Source of the DNA: Massilia arenae
GTDB taxonomy: Bacteria; Pseudomonadota; Gammaproteobacteria; Burkholderiales; Burkholderiaceae_D
DNA: 64,000 nt
Assembly: GCF_008014745.1 (NCBI RefSeq)
Contig: NZ_VPFD01000024.1
Span: 32,447-96,446 of the forward strand
Direction: 5' to 3'
Below the pieces are notes generated by a model, which ran no database searches, had not been told where the DNA came from, and saw nothing but the letters and a program-made list of their open reading frames with translations. This document shows, in pieces, positions 7,848 through 15,564 of the stretch. A program made the position numbers and the translations under genes. The stretch's first letter is position 1; each line of letters opens with the position of its first letter.

Positions 7848-8912
7848 CTAGCGGCTGCCGCCTTCCCTGCGCCCTGCCGCCTGGGAGCGAAGACGGCCGG
7901 CGACAATATGCCACGCCGCCGACGGCACGAACAGTGGAAGCATGGGGTCCATCGCCAGATGCTTTCTCAGCAATGGTGGGTTGATGGTCTTGCGGTTCAC
8001 CAACCGGTGCAGGATGTCCTTCAACATGGTCTGACGCAGTTCGGACAGCCGCGCACGGTTTCGTTTCAGCTGTGCTTCATCGAGCTGGAACAAACGAGGC
8101 AGGGCCAGTTCCAGCTTGGTTTCATAATGCAGCCGGTCCAGCGATTTTTCGGTGCCCCAGCCCGAGCCGGCATGGATGTTCACGCCACGGCCGCAGGTGA
8201 CTTCCGCCGTGGTGCCGAAGGCATAGGCATCCGTCAGGGTACTCAGCTGCAGCCAGAACAGGAAGTCTTCACCGGCATTGACGAATTCCTCGCGAAAGCG
8301 CAGCGCGGCAAACTTCTTGAAGCGGTACACCACGGTCGGGGTTCCAATGACGTTCGCCCTCAGGATCTGCTCCGTCATATTGCCGCGGTAGTGTGCTACC
8401 GGCCCGCAGTCGGTGAGGGCCGGGTGTTCGTCTATCCTGAAGCCACTGGTTTGTTCAAAAACCGTTTTTGTCTGGCCAATGCGAAAATAATCGGAAAAAT
8501 AAAAGTCGTTGCCACGCTCCAAGGCGGCATGTGCGCGCAAAAGATGCGCCGGATGCCACGTGTCGTCTGAGTCGAGGAAGGCCACGTAGTGGCAATGCGG
8601 CGACACATTGTCCAATCCCTTGTTGCGGGCGGACGCGGGGCCGCCGTTGGGCTGTTCGACGACACGGACCTTGAGCTGCGGGAAATTTCTCAGCACAGCC
8701 GCAACCTCGTCCCGCGCCGGTATCGGCGAACTGTCGTCGACCACGATCACTTCTTCAGGCAAAAGTTCCTGGTTGACAATTGAGGCAAGGGCTTGCTGGA
8801 GAAGGCCCTCCTGACGCTGGAAGTAGGGAATCACGACCGCAATCGCCGCGTCGGAAACATGCGTTTCAGCTCCGCTCGGGCCGCTGTTTGGATGGGAAAA
8901 CGTCGTACTCAT
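7848..8912 (-). CDS. family 2 glycosyltransferase
   Basis: 354 aa. The GT-A fold signature begins at AIAVVIPYFQRQEGLLQQAL (about residue 23). VIVVDDSSPIP follows, then GGPASARNKGL and the metal-binding DxD segment FLDSDDTWHPAHL (about residue 115). The C-terminal half is less typical and rich in basic residues near the end (RLRSQAAGRREGGSR). Such enzymes add sugars to cell-surface polysaccharides, but acceptor and donor are not predictable. The ATG at 8912 gives MSTTFSHP; the longer reading in this frame upstream overlaps alkA antisense and is not coding. No other glycan genes are adjacent, so its pathway is unknown. Confidence 0.87.
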   Translation of the reverse strand: MSTTFSHPNSGPSGAETHVSDAAIAVVIPYFQRQEGLLQQALASIVNQELLPEEVIVVDDSSPIPARDEVAAVLRNFPQLKVRVVEQPNGGPASARNKGLDNVSPHCHYVAFLDSDDTWHPAHLLRAHAALERGNDFYFSDYFRIGQTKTVFEQTSGFRIDEHPALTDCGPVAHYRGNMTEQILRANVIGTPTVVYRFKKFAALRFREEFVNAGEDFLFWLQLSTLTDAYAFGTTAEVTCGRGVNIHAGSGWGTEKSLDRLHYETKLELALPRLFQLDEAQLKRNRARLSELRQTMLKDILHRLVNRKTINPPLLRKHLAMDPMLPLFVPSAAWHIVAGRLRSQAAGRREGGSR

Positions 8913-8974
8913 GTTGCTGAATATATCACACGCACACGACGATCCACCGTCCGTTTTTCCTGGCGAAAACGGTG

Positions 8975-9877
8975 TCAACCGCGATCGTCTTCGTGCTTTG
9001 CAGTCAGGCTCGCCCACAGATAGGCGGCCGCCATGGTGCGGTGCGGCGCATAGCGCGCCAGCAGGTGCTGGGCTTCGAGCAGCGTCGGCCGCTGGGCGCT
9101 GCCGGTCAGATTGTGCAGGGCGTTGCGCACGGCCACGTCGCCTTCGAGCGAACAATCCGTGTAGCCGTAGCCGCGCAGCAGCACGTAATTGACGGTCCAG
9201 GGGCCGATGCCCTTGATCGCCAGCAGTTCCTGGCTGACCACGGCGGCATCGCGTTCCCGCTCGAGCGACAGGCTGCCATCGACCACCATGCGCGCCACGC
9301 GCAGCACGGTCTCGGCCTTCGCGCCGGAGAACTTGCGGCTGGTCAGGTCTTCCAGGGCGAGGCGGGTGACGTCTTGCGCTTCCGGATAGCACCACAAGCC
9401 ACTTGAATGCGGGCGGCCGGCCAACTGGATCAGCGTGCGGCGCAGCGCGATCGCGAACGTCAGATTGATCTGCTGGCCGATGATGGCCCAGGTGAGCGCT
9501 TCGAATACGGTGGCCGATTGCACGATGCGCAGGCCGGGCTGGCGCGCCAGCATGGGGCCGAGCACGGGATCGTCGTGCGCAAAGGCGGCGAAGGCGGCCG
9601 GGTCGATGCGCAGGCCCAGCACGTTCAGCAGCGCATCCTGGACCAGGGTTTCCAGCGCCGGCGTGGCCGGCCCATCGCAGGCGATGCGGCAGCGGGCCTG
9701 GCGGCCGTCGAAGCGAATGTCGAGCAGGGTCGGCACGCCGCCCAGCAGCACGCCCTTGCGCAGCCCTTCGGGCGACACCTGCTCGGCCACGCCCTCGGCG
9801 TCGCGGCCATGGAAGGCGATGACGTCGGCGATGCGGTAGCCAGGCGGCAGGATGATGTCCTGCGTCGTCTCCATCAT
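8975..9877 (-). CDS. AlkA-family DNA-3-methyladenine glycosylase
   Basis: 300 aa. It has an HhH-GPD fold: the helix-hairpin-helix LLAIKGIGPWTVNYVLLRGYGY (about residues 218-239) is followed by the catalytic aspartate in LEGDVAVRNAL. ALTWAIIGQQINLTFAIALR is the conserved helix preceding it. The N-terminal 90 residues resemble the AlkA TBP-like domain. The enzyme removes alkylated purines to start base excision repair. Its ATG at 9877 abuts the stop of the upstream EamA gene, with no intervening bases between stop and start codons, so the two form an operon. A second ATG at 9874 is possible. The Ada-like regulator often fused to AlkA is absent. Confidence 0.9.
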   Translation of the reverse strand: MMETTQDIILPPGYRIADVIAFHGRDAEGVAEQVSPEGLRKGVLLGGVPTLLDIRFDGRQARCRIACDGPATPALETLVQDALLNVLGLRIDPAAFAAFAHDDPVLGPMLARQPGLRIVQSATVFEALTWAIIGQQINLTFAIALRRTLIQLAGRPHSSGLWCYPEAQDVTRLALEDLTSRKFSGAKAETVLRVARMVVDGSLSLERERDAAVVSQELLAIKGIGPWTVNYVLLRGYGYTDCSLEGDVAVRNALHNLTGSAQRPTLLEAQHLLARYAPHRTMAAAYLWASLTAKHEDDRG

Positions 9878-10798
9878 TTATTTGCCGCCCGCCGGTGCGG
9901 CGGCGCGCCCGAAGCGTGGCCTGAAGCCCGTCACCAGCGCGGTCCCGAGCAGCACGATGGCCGAGCCGGCGATCGTGTGCCAGCCGATGGCTTCATGCAG
10001 GAACAGCGCACCCCACAGGATCCCGAACAAGGGATTGAGGAAGGTGACGGTGAGCGCCGAGGTGGTGCCGACTTCCTCGATCAGCTTGAAATAGATGATG
10101 TAGGCGATGCCGCTGCAGACCACGCCCAGCGCCAGCACGGCGGCCATGATGCCCATCGACGGCTCGCCCGGCGCCGGGAAGAAGAACACCAGCGGCAGCA
10201 CCAGGATGGCGGCCGCCCACATCGAGCCGTGGGCGTTGGCGAACGGCGCCACCTTATTTCCCCCACCTTGGGCGGACTTGGCGTACTGGCTGGCGATGCT
10301 GTAGCTGAAGGCCGCGACCAGGGCCGCGCCGACGGCGATGCCGGCGCCAGGCCGTTCTGCCACGTGGTCGAAGCCGACCAGCAGCGCCACGCCGCCGGTG
10401 CCGAGCAGCAGGCCGAGCGCGCTGCGTCCGGACACCTTCTGGCGCGCCCACGCGGCGCCGACCAGCGCGCCCCACATCGGCGCGGTGGCGTTCAGCACCG
10501 ACAGCACCGACGCCGACAGGGTGCGCGCGGCGAAGGCGAACAGCAGGAAGGGCAGGGCCGAATTGAACAGGCCGAGGATCAGGTAATGCTTCCAGTGGCG
10601 GCGTACGCCGAGCGGGGCGCCCTTGCCGCGCAGGTGGAGGAAGCAGGCCACCAGCGCCAGGAACAGGGCGGCGAAGCCGACCCGGTATTCGATCAGCAGC
10701 GCCGGTCCGAGCACGGGCGCGGCGATGCGCATGAAGAGGAAGGAGCCGCCCCAGATGGCGGCCAGCGCCACCAGGCGCAGCATGTTCGCGGTGTTCAT
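9878..10798 (-). CDS. EamA-family drug/metabolite transporter
   Basis: 306 aa, about ten membrane segments in two EamA repeats. The first repeat shows LAAIWGGSFLFMRIAAPVLG and the second LGVVCSGIAYIIYFKLIEEVG with the typical TVTFLNPLFGILWGALFLHE loop. This is a generic DMT-superfamily exporter; unlike the protein at 1584-2480 it does not match RhtA and its substrate is unknown. The upstream gene xdhC is separated by an intrinsic terminator whose T tract lies just before this start, so the transporter and alkA probably have their own promoter or depend on read-through. Confidence 0.85.
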   Translation of the reverse strand: MNTANMLRLVALAAIWGGSFLFMRIAAPVLGPALLIEYRVGFAALFLALVACFLHLRGKGAPLGVRRHWKHYLILGLFNSALPFLLFAFAARTLSASVLSVLNATAPMWGALVGAAWARQKVSGRSALGLLLGTGGVALLVGFDHVAERPGAGIAVGAALVAAFSYSIASQYAKSAQGGGNKVAPFANAHGSMWAAAILVLPLVFFFPAPGEPSMGIMAAVLALGVVCSGIAYIIYFKLIEEVGTTSALTVTFLNPLFGILWGALFLHEAIGWHTIAGSAIVLLGTALVTGFRPRFGRAAAPAGGK

Positions 10799-10802
10799 TG
10801 GT

Positions 10803-10832
10803 AAAAAGATGGCCCGTCTGATAACGGGCCAT
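10803..10832 (-). terminator. intrinsic terminator of xdhC-like gene
   Basis: On the minus strand the perfect 9-bp stem ATGGCCCGT/ACGGGCCAT with a 6-nt loop is followed by CTTTTT. It stands between the xdhC-like stop at 10895 and the EamA start at 10798. Confidence 0.85.
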
Positions 10833-10894
10833 TGTGGCAGGACCGGCGTTTTCCTGCCAGCCGCTCCTTGCTTTTGAATTGAAGCTGCCGATCG

Positions 10895-11890
10895 TCAGGC
10901 GGCGCTGGCCAGCGTCAGCGCGGCGGCGTGCGGCACCAGCATCTGCTGCGGCACCGCGTTCTTCACGGCCGTCATCTCGGCCATGATCGAGATCGCGATC
11001 TCGGCCGGCGTCTTGCTGCCGATGTAGATGCCGATCGGGCCGTGCAGGCGCGCCAGTTCGGTCTCGGTGAGGTCGAACAGCTTGAGGCGCTCGCGCCGCT
11101 TGGCGTTGTTGGCGCGCGAGCCGATGGCGCCGACGTAGAAGGCGTCGGACTTGAGCGCTTCCATCAGCGCCAGGTCGTCCAGCTTGGGATCGTGGGTCAG
11201 CGCCACCACGGCGCTGCGCGCATCGAGCTTCGCCTCGATCACCAGGTCGTCGGGCATGGCATGCACCAGGCTCACGCCGGGGATGGAAAAGCCGCTGCGG
11301 TATTCCTCGCGCGGGTCGCACACGGTGACGCGGTAATCCATGCCGGCCGCGATCGTGGCCAGAAAGCGCGACAGCGGGCCGGCGCCGATGATGTACAGGC
11401 GCCAGCGCGGGCCGTGCAGCGTATGCAGCACGCCATCCTCGATGCGCTGGATGGCGCTGGCCTGCGCTTTGCCGAGGGTGACCGCGCCGCTGGCCAGGTG
11501 CACGCGGCGCTCGACCAGCTCGCCGCCATCGAGGCGCTCCAGCAGTTCGGGAATGCGGCTCTCGGTCGACAGCGGCTCGATCGCCAGTTCGATGGTGCCG
11601 CCGCAGGGCAGGCCGAAGCGGTGCGCCTCGTCGGCGCTGATGCCGTAGCTGATGATCTCGGGGAGGGCGATCTCGATGCCGTTGTCGCGCACGCGGGCGA
11701 TCAGGTCGTCCTCGATGCAGCCGCCGGAGACCGAGCCGACCACCTGGCCGTCCTCGCAGATGGCGAGCGTGGCGCCGACCGGGCGCGGGCTCGAGCCCCA
11801 GGTCTTGATCACCGTGACCAGCTGGCAGCGCTGGCCGCCCGCCAGCCAGGCGGCACAGGTTTTCAGTACGTCGAGGTCGATGCTGTCCAT
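10895..11890 (-). CDS. XdhC/CoxI-family molybdoenzyme maturation protein
   Basis: 331 aa from ATG 11890. The N-terminal XdhC/CoxI domain is VTVIKTWGSSPRPVGATLAI followed by DGQVVGSVSGGCIEDDLI (residues 25-65). The C-terminal Rossmann-like domain starts at WRLYIIGAGPLSRFLATIAA and contains VALTHDPKLDDLALMEAL and YVGAIGSRANNAKRRERL. XdhC proteins bind molybdenum cofactor and insert its sulfurated form into xanthine dehydrogenase-type enzymes. No xdhA/xdhB is adjacent here, so the client is elsewhere. A longer start at 11941 would add an atypical cysteine-containing leader and is less likely. Moco synthesis genes occur later in the window (36147-39154). Confidence 0.88.
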   Translation of the reverse strand: MDSIDLDVLKTCAAWLAGGQRCQLVTVIKTWGSSPRPVGATLAICEDGQVVGSVSGGCIEDDLIARVRDNGIEIALPEIISYGISADEAHRFGLPCGGTIELAIEPLSTESRIPELLERLDGGELVERRVHLASGAVTLGKAQASAIQRIEDGVLHTLHGPRWRLYIIGAGPLSRFLATIAAGMDYRVTVCDPREEYRSGFSIPGVSLVHAMPDDLVIEAKLDARSAVVALTHDPKLDDLALMEALKSDAFYVGAIGSRANNAKRRERLKLFDLTETELARLHGPIGIYIGSKTPAEIAISIMAEMTAVKNAVPQQMLVPHAAALTLASAA

Positions 11891-12005
11891 GGTGTGGTCG
11901 CCGCCATATGCGGGGTAGGTACAAGATGGACAATCATACAAAAAAAGCGGGGAGGGCGTTGGAGGTGGCGTGCGAGGGTCGGGAAGCAGGGGGCTGCTCG
12001 AATGA

Positions 12006-12112
12006 CTTGGGTTCCCGCCTTCGCGGGAACGACGGTTTTTCGGCTAGCGGTCGATAAGTGACCGTAGCTGCCAGCTTCAAGACCGTCGTTCCCGCGCAGG
12101 CGGGAACCCAAG
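12006..12112. repeat. REP pair (REPIN-like), copy 1
   Basis: Two 30-bp REP units in inverted orientation: 12006-12035 (TTCCCGCCTTCGCGGGAA core) and 12083-12112 (TTCCCGCGCAGGCGGGAA core). The shared flanks are CGTCG on one side and CCCAAG on the other. Each unit is itself a hairpin. The 47-bp spacer carries no gene. It lies in the gap between xdhC and the M48-like gene, whose transcripts run leftward. Confidence 0.85.
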
Positions 12113-12149
12113 CAAGTGCCGCAGTGTTATCCCCCGCAGCCCCCCAACC

Positions 12150-13241
12150 TCAAGGCACCAGCGGCTTCTTGCCACTCTTCTTGGCCTTCACCTCGGCCAC
12201 CGTCTTGTCGATCGCCGCGATGCGCTGCGTGGTCGACGGGTGGTTGGCCGTGTAGCCGTTGAGGATGCGGGCCGGGTAGGTGGCCGCCAGGCGCTTCCAG
12301 AAGGCGGACGCGCCTTCGATGCGGTAGCCGGCGCGCGCCACCAGGTAGACGCCTAAGCGGTCGGCCGCCACGTCGTCGGCCACCGGCATGGCCTTGATGC
12401 CGCCGCTGCCGATCAGCATCGAGGTGTCGGGCGTGATCGCGGTGAGGTTGTCGATGATGCTGCCGATGGTGGCCGCATTGCGCTGCGTGGCCGCGTGGCC
12501 CAGCATATTGTGCGCCATCGTGCGCGCCACGACATAGGCCAGTTCGTCGTCGTTCTGGGCGAAGCCCAGCATGCCGCGGGTGACCATCACGCGCGAGCCG
12601 TCGGCGTAGGCGTTGATATTGTCGGCGTTGCCCAGTTCGATCGCGAAGGCGCAGGCGCGGGTGACCGGGATGGTCAGGTCGCGCTGGTTGCCGTTGCGTT
12701 CGATCGTCAGCGGCAGGCTGGCCTGCTTCGACATGATCGGGCCGAACACGGCGCCGGCCTGGGACAGGGCGTTCGGGCCCTCGGGCAGCTGCGTGCCGGC
12801 CGCCGCCAGCAGGCGGTCGCCCTGGCGCAGGCCGGCCCGCGCCGCGCCGCTGCCATTCAGAACGTTAGTGACCTGCAGGCGCTCGCCCATGCCCAGCACC
12901 ACCCAGGCCGCCTCGTTGTACTGGCCCGGATAGGTGTAGCGGTTCTTGGCCGTGAAGCCCAGCAGGTTGCGGGCGTGCTTGGTGCACAGCTCGGCGTTGT
13001 CGATCAGGAGGGGAGCCGCGATCCGGTACAGGCGGTCGTGCTGGGTCGCCATGCGGGTGAGCGTGTCGGCTGCCGCCGCCATTTGCGGCGTGACCTCGGG
13101 CTTGCCCGGCGCCTGGCTCGGGATCACGCCCGGCGTGGTCGACGATTGCATCTGGCCTGGCGTGCTGCAGGCGGCTAGCAAGGCCGCCGTGCCCGCGACC
13201 AGGGCCGCGGACTTGAAGCGTTGAAGACGGTTTGGGATCAT
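12150..13241 (-). CDS. M48-family metallopeptidase-like lipoprotein with PDZ domain, active site degenerate
   Basis: 363 aa. A lipoprotein signal ends at LLAAC (Cys25). A PDZ-like region is at about residues 118-190 (VLNGSGAARAGLRQGDRLLA). The C-terminal part aligns with M48 peptidases: DDELAYVV-xxxx-MAHNMLGHAA, then VAADRLGVYLVARAGY and NHPSTTQRIAAI. However, the zinc motif HExxH reads RTMAH (Arg240-Thr241...His244), and the third ligand glutamate (ExxxD) is Asp289. It is therefore probably catalytically inactive. GAGGAGG sits 3 nt before the ATG, 12 nt after dut, so it ends the ribF-ileS-lspA-coaBC-dut transcript. Outer-membrane or periplasmic location is inferred from the lipobox. Confidence 0.8.
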   Translation of the reverse strand: MIPNRLQRFKSAALVAGTAALLAACSTPGQMQSSTTPGVIPSQAPGKPEVTPQMAAAADTLTRMATQHDRLYRIAAPLLIDNAELCTKHARNLLGFTAKNRYTYPGQYNEAAWVVLGMGERLQVTNVLNGSGAARAGLRQGDRLLAAAGTQLPEGPNALSQAGAVFGPIMSKQASLPLTIERNGNQRDLTIPVTRACAFAIELGNADNINAYADGSRVMVTRGMLGFAQNDDELAYVVARTMAHNMLGHAATQRNAATIGSIIDNLTAITPDTSMLIGSGGIKAMPVADDVAADRLGVYLVARAGYRIEGASAFWKRLAATYPARILNGYTANHPSTTQRIAAIDKTVAEVKAKKSGKKPLVP

Positions 13242-13253
13242 GGTCCTCCTCTA

Positions 13254-13703
13254 TTATTGTTTGCCGGTGCTGCCGAATCCTCCGGCGCCACGGTCGCTCG
13301 ATGCGAACTCCTCTACCACATTGAAGCCGACCTGCAGCACCGGCACGACGATCAGCTGCGCCAGCCGGTCCATCGGCTGCAGCACGAAGGTGGTGGCGCC
13401 GCGGTTCCAGGTGGAGACCATCAGCTGGCCCTGGTAATCGGAGTCGATCAAGCCTACCAGATTGCCCAGAACGATGCCGCTCTTATGGCCGAGCCCACTG
13501 CGCGGCAGGATCATGGCGGCATAGCCCGGATCGCCGATGTGGATGGCGAGACCGGTCGGCACCAGCACCGTCTGGCCAGGCTCGATGGTGAGCGGCGCAT
13601 CGATGCAGGCGCGCAGGTCGAGGCCCGCGCTGCCCGGGGTGCCGTAGGCCGGCAGCAGGTCTTGCATGCGCGGGTCGAGGATCTTGAGGTCGATATTCTT
13701 CAT
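13254..13703 (-). CDS. dut: deoxyuridine 5'-triphosphate nucleotidohydrolase
   Basis: 149 aa, normal for trimeric dUTPase. It hydrolyses dUTP to dUMP and PPi, limiting uracil in DNA and supplying thymidylate synthesis. Conserved motifs are in order: GSAGLDLRACI (motif 1), ILPRSGLGHKSGIVLGNLVG (motif 2), LIDSDYQGQLMVSTWNRG (motif 3), and the mobile C-terminal arm DRGAGGFGSTGKQ (motif 5). It is the fifth gene in the leftward ribF-ileS-lspA-coaBC-dut cluster, 20 bp after coaBC. Confidence 0.97.
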   Translation of the reverse strand: MKNIDLKILDPRMQDLLPAYGTPGSAGLDLRACIDAPLTIEPGQTVLVPTGLAIHIGDPGYAAMILPRSGLGHKSGIVLGNLVGLIDSDYQGQLMVSTWNRGATTFVLQPMDRLAQLIVVPVLQVGFNVVEEFASSDRGAGGFGSTGKQ

Positions 13704-13722
13704 GTGATACTTGTTATGTGTT

Positions 13723-14943
13723 TTAGGTAAGCAGGGAGCGCTGTTCGAGTCGCTTGGCGATCTCGGACACCAGCTGGCGCGCCAGCGTGAGCTTGTCGGC
13801 CCGCTCGAGCACCGTGTGGCCGCTCTCGTCGAACAGGATCACGGTATTGTCATCCTGCCCGAAAGTCTGGTGGCCGATATTGCCCACCAACAGAGGGATG
13901 CCCTTCTTTTCGCGCTTGGCCGCGCCGTACTGTTCCAGCTGCTCGGATTCGGCCGCGAAGCCCACGCAGTAGGGCCAGCCCGAGAGGGTGACGGTGGCCG
14001 CCACCGACGCCAGGATGTCGGCGTTCTGCGCGAACTCCAGCTGCGGCGGCGCGCCATCAAGCGTCTTCTTGATCTTCTGGTCGCTGGCATTGGCCACACG
14101 CCAGTCGGCCACCGCCGCCACGCCGATGAACACGTGCTGGCCTTCCACGCCCGCCATCACGGCGTCGTGCATCTGCTGCGCGGTGAGCACGTCGATGCGG
14201 CGCACGCCATGCGGCGTGGGCAGCGACACCGGACCCGAGACCAGGGTCACTTCGGCGCCGGCTTCGCGCGCCGCGCGCGCCAGCGCATAACCCATCTTGC
14301 CCGACGACAGATTGGTGATGCCGCGCACCGGATCGATCGGCTCGAAGGTCGGGCCGGCCGTGATCAGCACGCGCCGTCCGGCCAGCACCTTGTGCTGGAA
14401 CGAGGCGATCAGTTCTTCGACCAGTTCCTCGGCCTCCAACATGCGGCCCAGGCCCGTCTCGCCGCAGGCCTGCGAGCCGCAGCCGGGGCCGAACAGCTTG
14501 ATGCCGTCCTCACGCAGCTGGGCGACGTTGCGCTGGGTGGCCGGGTTTTCCCACATCTCGACGTTCATCGCCGGCGCCACGTGCAGCGGCACATGGCGCG
14601 GGCGCGCCACGCACAGCGTCGACAGCAGGTCGTCGGCCGCGCCGTGCGCGAGCTTGCGCATGAAGTCGGCCGAGCAGGGGGCGATCAGGATCGCGTCGGC
14701 GTTGCGGGTCAGGTCGATGTGGGCCATATTGTTGGCCATGCGCGCGTCCCACTGGTCCAGGTAGACCGGCTGGCCCGACAGGGCCTGCATGGTGACCGCG
14801 CCGATGAAGTGCGTGGCGGCCTCGGTCATGACCACCTGCACGCTGGCGCCCTGCTTGACCAGGGCGCGACACAGCTCGGCCGCCTTGTAGCAGGCCACGC
14901 CGCCGGTCAGGCCGAGGACGATGCGCTTGCCTTTCAGCTCCAT
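13723..14943 (-). CDS. coaBC: bifunctional phosphopantothenoylcysteine decarboxylase / phosphopantothenate--cysteine ligase
   Basis: 406 aa. CoaC occupies the first half: the flavoprotein start VLGLTGGVACYKAAELCRAL, the APAMNVEMW substrate motif (here HVAPAMNVEMWENPAT) and GCGSQACGETGLGRM. CoaB starts near RRVLITAGPTFEPIDPVRGI and SSGKMGYALARAA. Together they convert 4'-phosphopantothenate to 4'-phosphopantetheine in CoA synthesis. ATG 14943 has GGAG 7 nt upstream; a TTG two codons earlier is less likely. It lies 12 nt after lspA. Confidence 0.96.
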   Translation of the reverse strand: MELKGKRIVLGLTGGVACYKAAELCRALVKQGASVQVVMTEAATHFIGAVTMQALSGQPVYLDQWDARMANNMAHIDLTRNADAILIAPCSADFMRKLAHGAADDLLSTLCVARPRHVPLHVAPAMNVEMWENPATQRNVAQLREDGIKLFGPGCGSQACGETGLGRMLEAEELVEELIASFQHKVLAGRRVLITAGPTFEPIDPVRGITNLSSGKMGYALARAAREAGAEVTLVSGPVSLPTPHGVRRIDVLTAQQMHDAVMAGVEGQHVFIGVAAVADWRVANASDQKIKKTLDGAPPQLEFAQNADILASVAATVTLSGWPYCVGFAAESEQLEQYGAAKREKKGIPLLVGNIGHQTFGQDDNTVILFDESGHTVLERADKLTLARQLVSEIAKRLEQRSLLT

Positions 14944-14955
14944 GTTCAAGCTCCT

Positions 14956-15483
14956 TTAAGTCTTGTTCACCCGGCGCAGCTCGTCGAGGACGAACAGCAC
15001 CGCACCCACCGAGATGCCGATGTCGGCGATATTAAAGGCCGGGAAGTGGCCGATGCCGTTCCAGTAGAAATCGAGGAAGTCGATCACGTGGCCGTGCACC
15101 ACGCGGTCGATGCCGTTGCCGATCGCGCCGGCCATGATCAGGGCCAGGGCGAAGCAGAACAGGCGCTGGCTCGCGTTCTTCGACATCATATAGATGCAGA
15201 ACACCACGGCGCCGATCGCGATCCCCAGGAACAGCCAGCGCTGCCAGCCGCCGGCGTCGCCCAGGAAGCTGAACGCGGCGCCCGGGTTGTACACCTTGAT
15301 CAGGTTGAAGAAGCTCGTGATCGGCAGCGTTTCGGCATAGGCGAAAGTACGTTCGACGGTGATCTTGGTGACCTGGTCGAGCAGGACGATGATCAGGGAC
15401 AGGCCGATCCAGGGGAACAGGCTGGCCTTGCTGCTGGTGACGAGTTTCAGTCCTGGTACGGCTGGTTTCTTTTTGGTTGCCAT
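14956..15483 (-). CDS. lspA: lipoprotein signal peptidase (SPase II)
   Basis: 175 aa with four membrane helices. The catalytic aspartates lie in the family motifs AGAIGNGIDRVVHGHVIDFL and AFNIADIGISVGAVLFVLDEL. VKVYNPGAAFSFLG is the conserved N-A-F loop. LspA cleaves diacylglyceryl-modified prolipoproteins in the inner membrane; candidates in this window include the lipoprotein at 12150-13241. It follows ileS by about 80 bp and precedes coaBC by 12. Confidence 0.96.
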   Translation of the reverse strand: MATKKKPAVPGLKLVTSSKASLFPWIGLSLIIVLLDQVTKITVERTFAYAETLPITSFFNLIKVYNPGAAFSFLGDAGGWQRWLFLGIAIGAVVFCIYMMSKNASQRLFCFALALIMAGAIGNGIDRVVHGHVIDFLDFYWNGIGHFPAFNIADIGISVGAVLFVLDELRRVNKT

Positions 15484-15564
15484 GGTGTGTGGTATCGGTA
15501 CGCGCCATGCCGCCCGGGAGGCGGCATGGCGGAAAAACCCGCGGGTCGATCGACCCGCGGGAGC

